Assembly: GCA_022837185.1 (NCBI GenBank)
Contig: JALHJD010000042.1
Span: 1-14,382, forward strand
Length of the DNA: 14,382 nt
Reading direction: 5' to 3'
Source: Desulfobacteraceae bacterium
GTDB taxonomy: Bacteria > Desulfobacterota > Desulfobulbia > Desulfobulbales > Desulfobulbaceae
Shown in pieces: positions 13,301-14,382 of the stretch. Both the position numbers and the translations under genes were made by a program. The notes beneath the pieces are model-generated. The model saw nothing but the letters and a program-made list of their open reading frames with translations, searched no databases and had not been told where the DNA came from. Within the stretch, counting starts at the first letter, position 1; every line of letters begins with the position of its first letter.

Positions 13301-14382
13301 ATGCACGATGTCAGACAGATCAGGAATACGGTTATTATCGGCCATGGCAACAGCGGCAAAACCACGCTTGCCGAGGCTTTCCTCTACACCGCCGGCGCGT
13401 CGAAACGTTTCGGCAAGGTTGATGACGGCACATCAACCCTGGATTTTGAGCCCGAGGAGATCAGGCGTCATATCACCATAAGCACCGGTTTCGGCTATCT
13501 GACATGGAAAAAAAGGGAAATCTTTCTGTCCGACACCCCTGGTGACGATAATTTCGTCAATGAAGCAAAGTTCGCGGTGCAGGTGGGGGACAGCGCGGTC
13601 CTGGTCGTGGGGGCGGTGCTTGGTGTCCGCAACCAGACGGACAAGTTTGTCGAGTTCATCCGGGCGAAGAACATGCCCTGCCTTATCTGCATCACCAAGA
13701 TGGACAGGGAGCGGGCAAATTTCTCCAAGACGGTGGAGGAGCTCCGTTCCGCCTTTGATCTGAATCCCGTCGTCCTCTTTCTGCCCATAGGGGCCGAGGA
13801 GAATTTTCGGGGAGTTGTCGATATCACCGCCAATAAGGCCTTCTTTTTCAAAACCGACGGCAGCGGCAAGGTGGAGGAGGGCGACGTCCCGGACGAACTG
13901 ACCGAAGAAGTCATGACGCTCCGGGAAAACCTCATGGAATACGTGGCGGAGACGGATGACAACCTGATCGAAAAGTTTCTTGAAGAAGGCGAGCTGAACG
14001 ACCAGGAACTGAAAGGCGGGCTCGCCGCCGCGGTCCGCGACGGCAAAATAGCCCCGGTCTGCGTATGCGCTCCTCTGCAGAACCAGGGAACAAGCCTGGT
14101 GCTGGATACAATCGCCGACCTGCTTCCTTCCCCCGAAGCGAGATCGCCGCAGGTCGGCACCAATCCCAGGACCGGTGAACTTGAGGAACGACCGGCCTCG
14201 GTCGAAGCGCCCTTTTCCGCCCAGGTTTTCAAAACCATGGCCGATCCCTTTGCGGGCCGCCTGACCATATTCAGGGTTTATTCCGGCGTTCTTGCCGGCG
14301 ACTCCTTCTATAACGCCACTAAATCCACTTCCGAGCGGTTCGGGCAACTCTATGTCATGGAAGGCAAGGAGCAGAAACCGGT
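13301..14382 (+). CDS. EF-G-like translational GTPase, N-terminal part (runs off the window)
   Basis: The frame is open from the ATG at 13301 to the right edge (360 codons, no stop); a full protein would be near 680-700 aa. The start is firm: GGAGG lies 5 nt upstream. G1 is GHGNSGKTT (14-22), switch I ends EEIRRHITI (52-60), G3 is DTPGDDNF (78-85), G4 is TKMD (132-135), and LPIGAEENFRGVVDI (161-175) is typical of the EF-G G' region. Domain II starts near 305 (FSAQVFKTMADPFAGRLTIFRVYSG). The family is that of the second EF-G (EF-G2, FusA-like paralogues), not the main translocase. Two core positions deviate: the catalytic histidine of DTPGH is D, and the asparagine of NKMD is T. A role in ribosome translocation, recycling or stress is inferred from family only. 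Confidence 0.9.
   Translation, partial: MHDVRQIRNTVIIGHGNSGKTTLAEAFLYTAGASKRFGKVDDGTSTLDFEPEEIRRHITISTGFGYLTWKKREIFLSDTPGDDNFVNEAKFAVQVGDSAVLVVGAVLGVRNQTDKFVEFIRAKNMPCLICITKMDRERANFSKTVEELRSAFDLNPVVLFLPIGAEENFRGVVDITANKAFFFKTDGSGKVEEGDVPDELTEEVMTLRENLMEYVAETDDNLIEKFLEEGELNDQELKGGLAAAVRDGKIAPVCVCAPLQNQGTSLVLDTIADLLPSPEARSPQVGTNPRTGELEERPASVEAPFSAQVFKTMADPFAGRLTIFRVYSGVLAGDSFYNATKSTSERFGQLYVMEGKEQKP

Noticed and set aside
13094..13345. 83-codon minus-strand frame overlapping the EF-G-like start
   Set aside because: No recognisable motif; it overlaps the ribosome site and first codons of a firm gene. A decayed gene fragment cannot be excluded.
13433..14347. 304-codon minus-strand frame at the right edge
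   Set aside because: It is antisense to the EF-G-like gene, which has a strong ribosome site and GTPase motifs.

Overview
The window looks like chromosomal DNA of a Gram-negative, moderately GC-rich bacterium. The lipid A Kdo transferase (WaaA), MurJ, PilT and ComEC show an LPS-bearing, piliated cell envelope. SelA shows that the cell makes selenocysteine. The combination, together with the EF-G-like GTPase and the RsmE subtype, would suit a Desulfobacterota (former Deltaproteobacteria) lineage, but that placement is an inference. All gene functions below rest on motif recognition by eye.

Region 1-421 has no protein gene. On the minus strand it carries what looks like the leader of a ribosomal RNA operon running off the left edge: two tandem sigma-70-type promoters, an A/T-rich hairpin, and a boxA-like antitermination sequence. 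On the plus strand a TATAAT box precedes selA. Region 422-4740 is a tight plus-strand cluster: selA, then (4-bp overlap) a protein with two degenerate GGDEF-like domains and TPR repeats, then (3-bp gap) a LOG-family nucleotide hydrolase. pilT (4903-5985) follows with its own promoter and a perfect 20-bp palindrome.

Region 6138-9940 is a minus-strand pair, waaA then comEC. rsmE (10326-11081) is on plus and murJ (11355-12959) on minus. An EF-G-like translational GTPase starts at 13301 on plus and runs off the right edge, behind a roughly 270-nt leader.

The most unusual feature is not a gene. Three intergenic gaps (5986-6137, 9941-10325, 11082-11354) are filled by the same kind of composite repeat: arrays of degenerate 7-bp units of form AGNNNNC, in inverted orientation on the two sides, combined with short GC-rich hairpins that nearly all have three-base loops. 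The units vary in sequence, but the architecture is shared. It looks like a family of interspersed non-coding elements and is the best candidate here for something undescribed.
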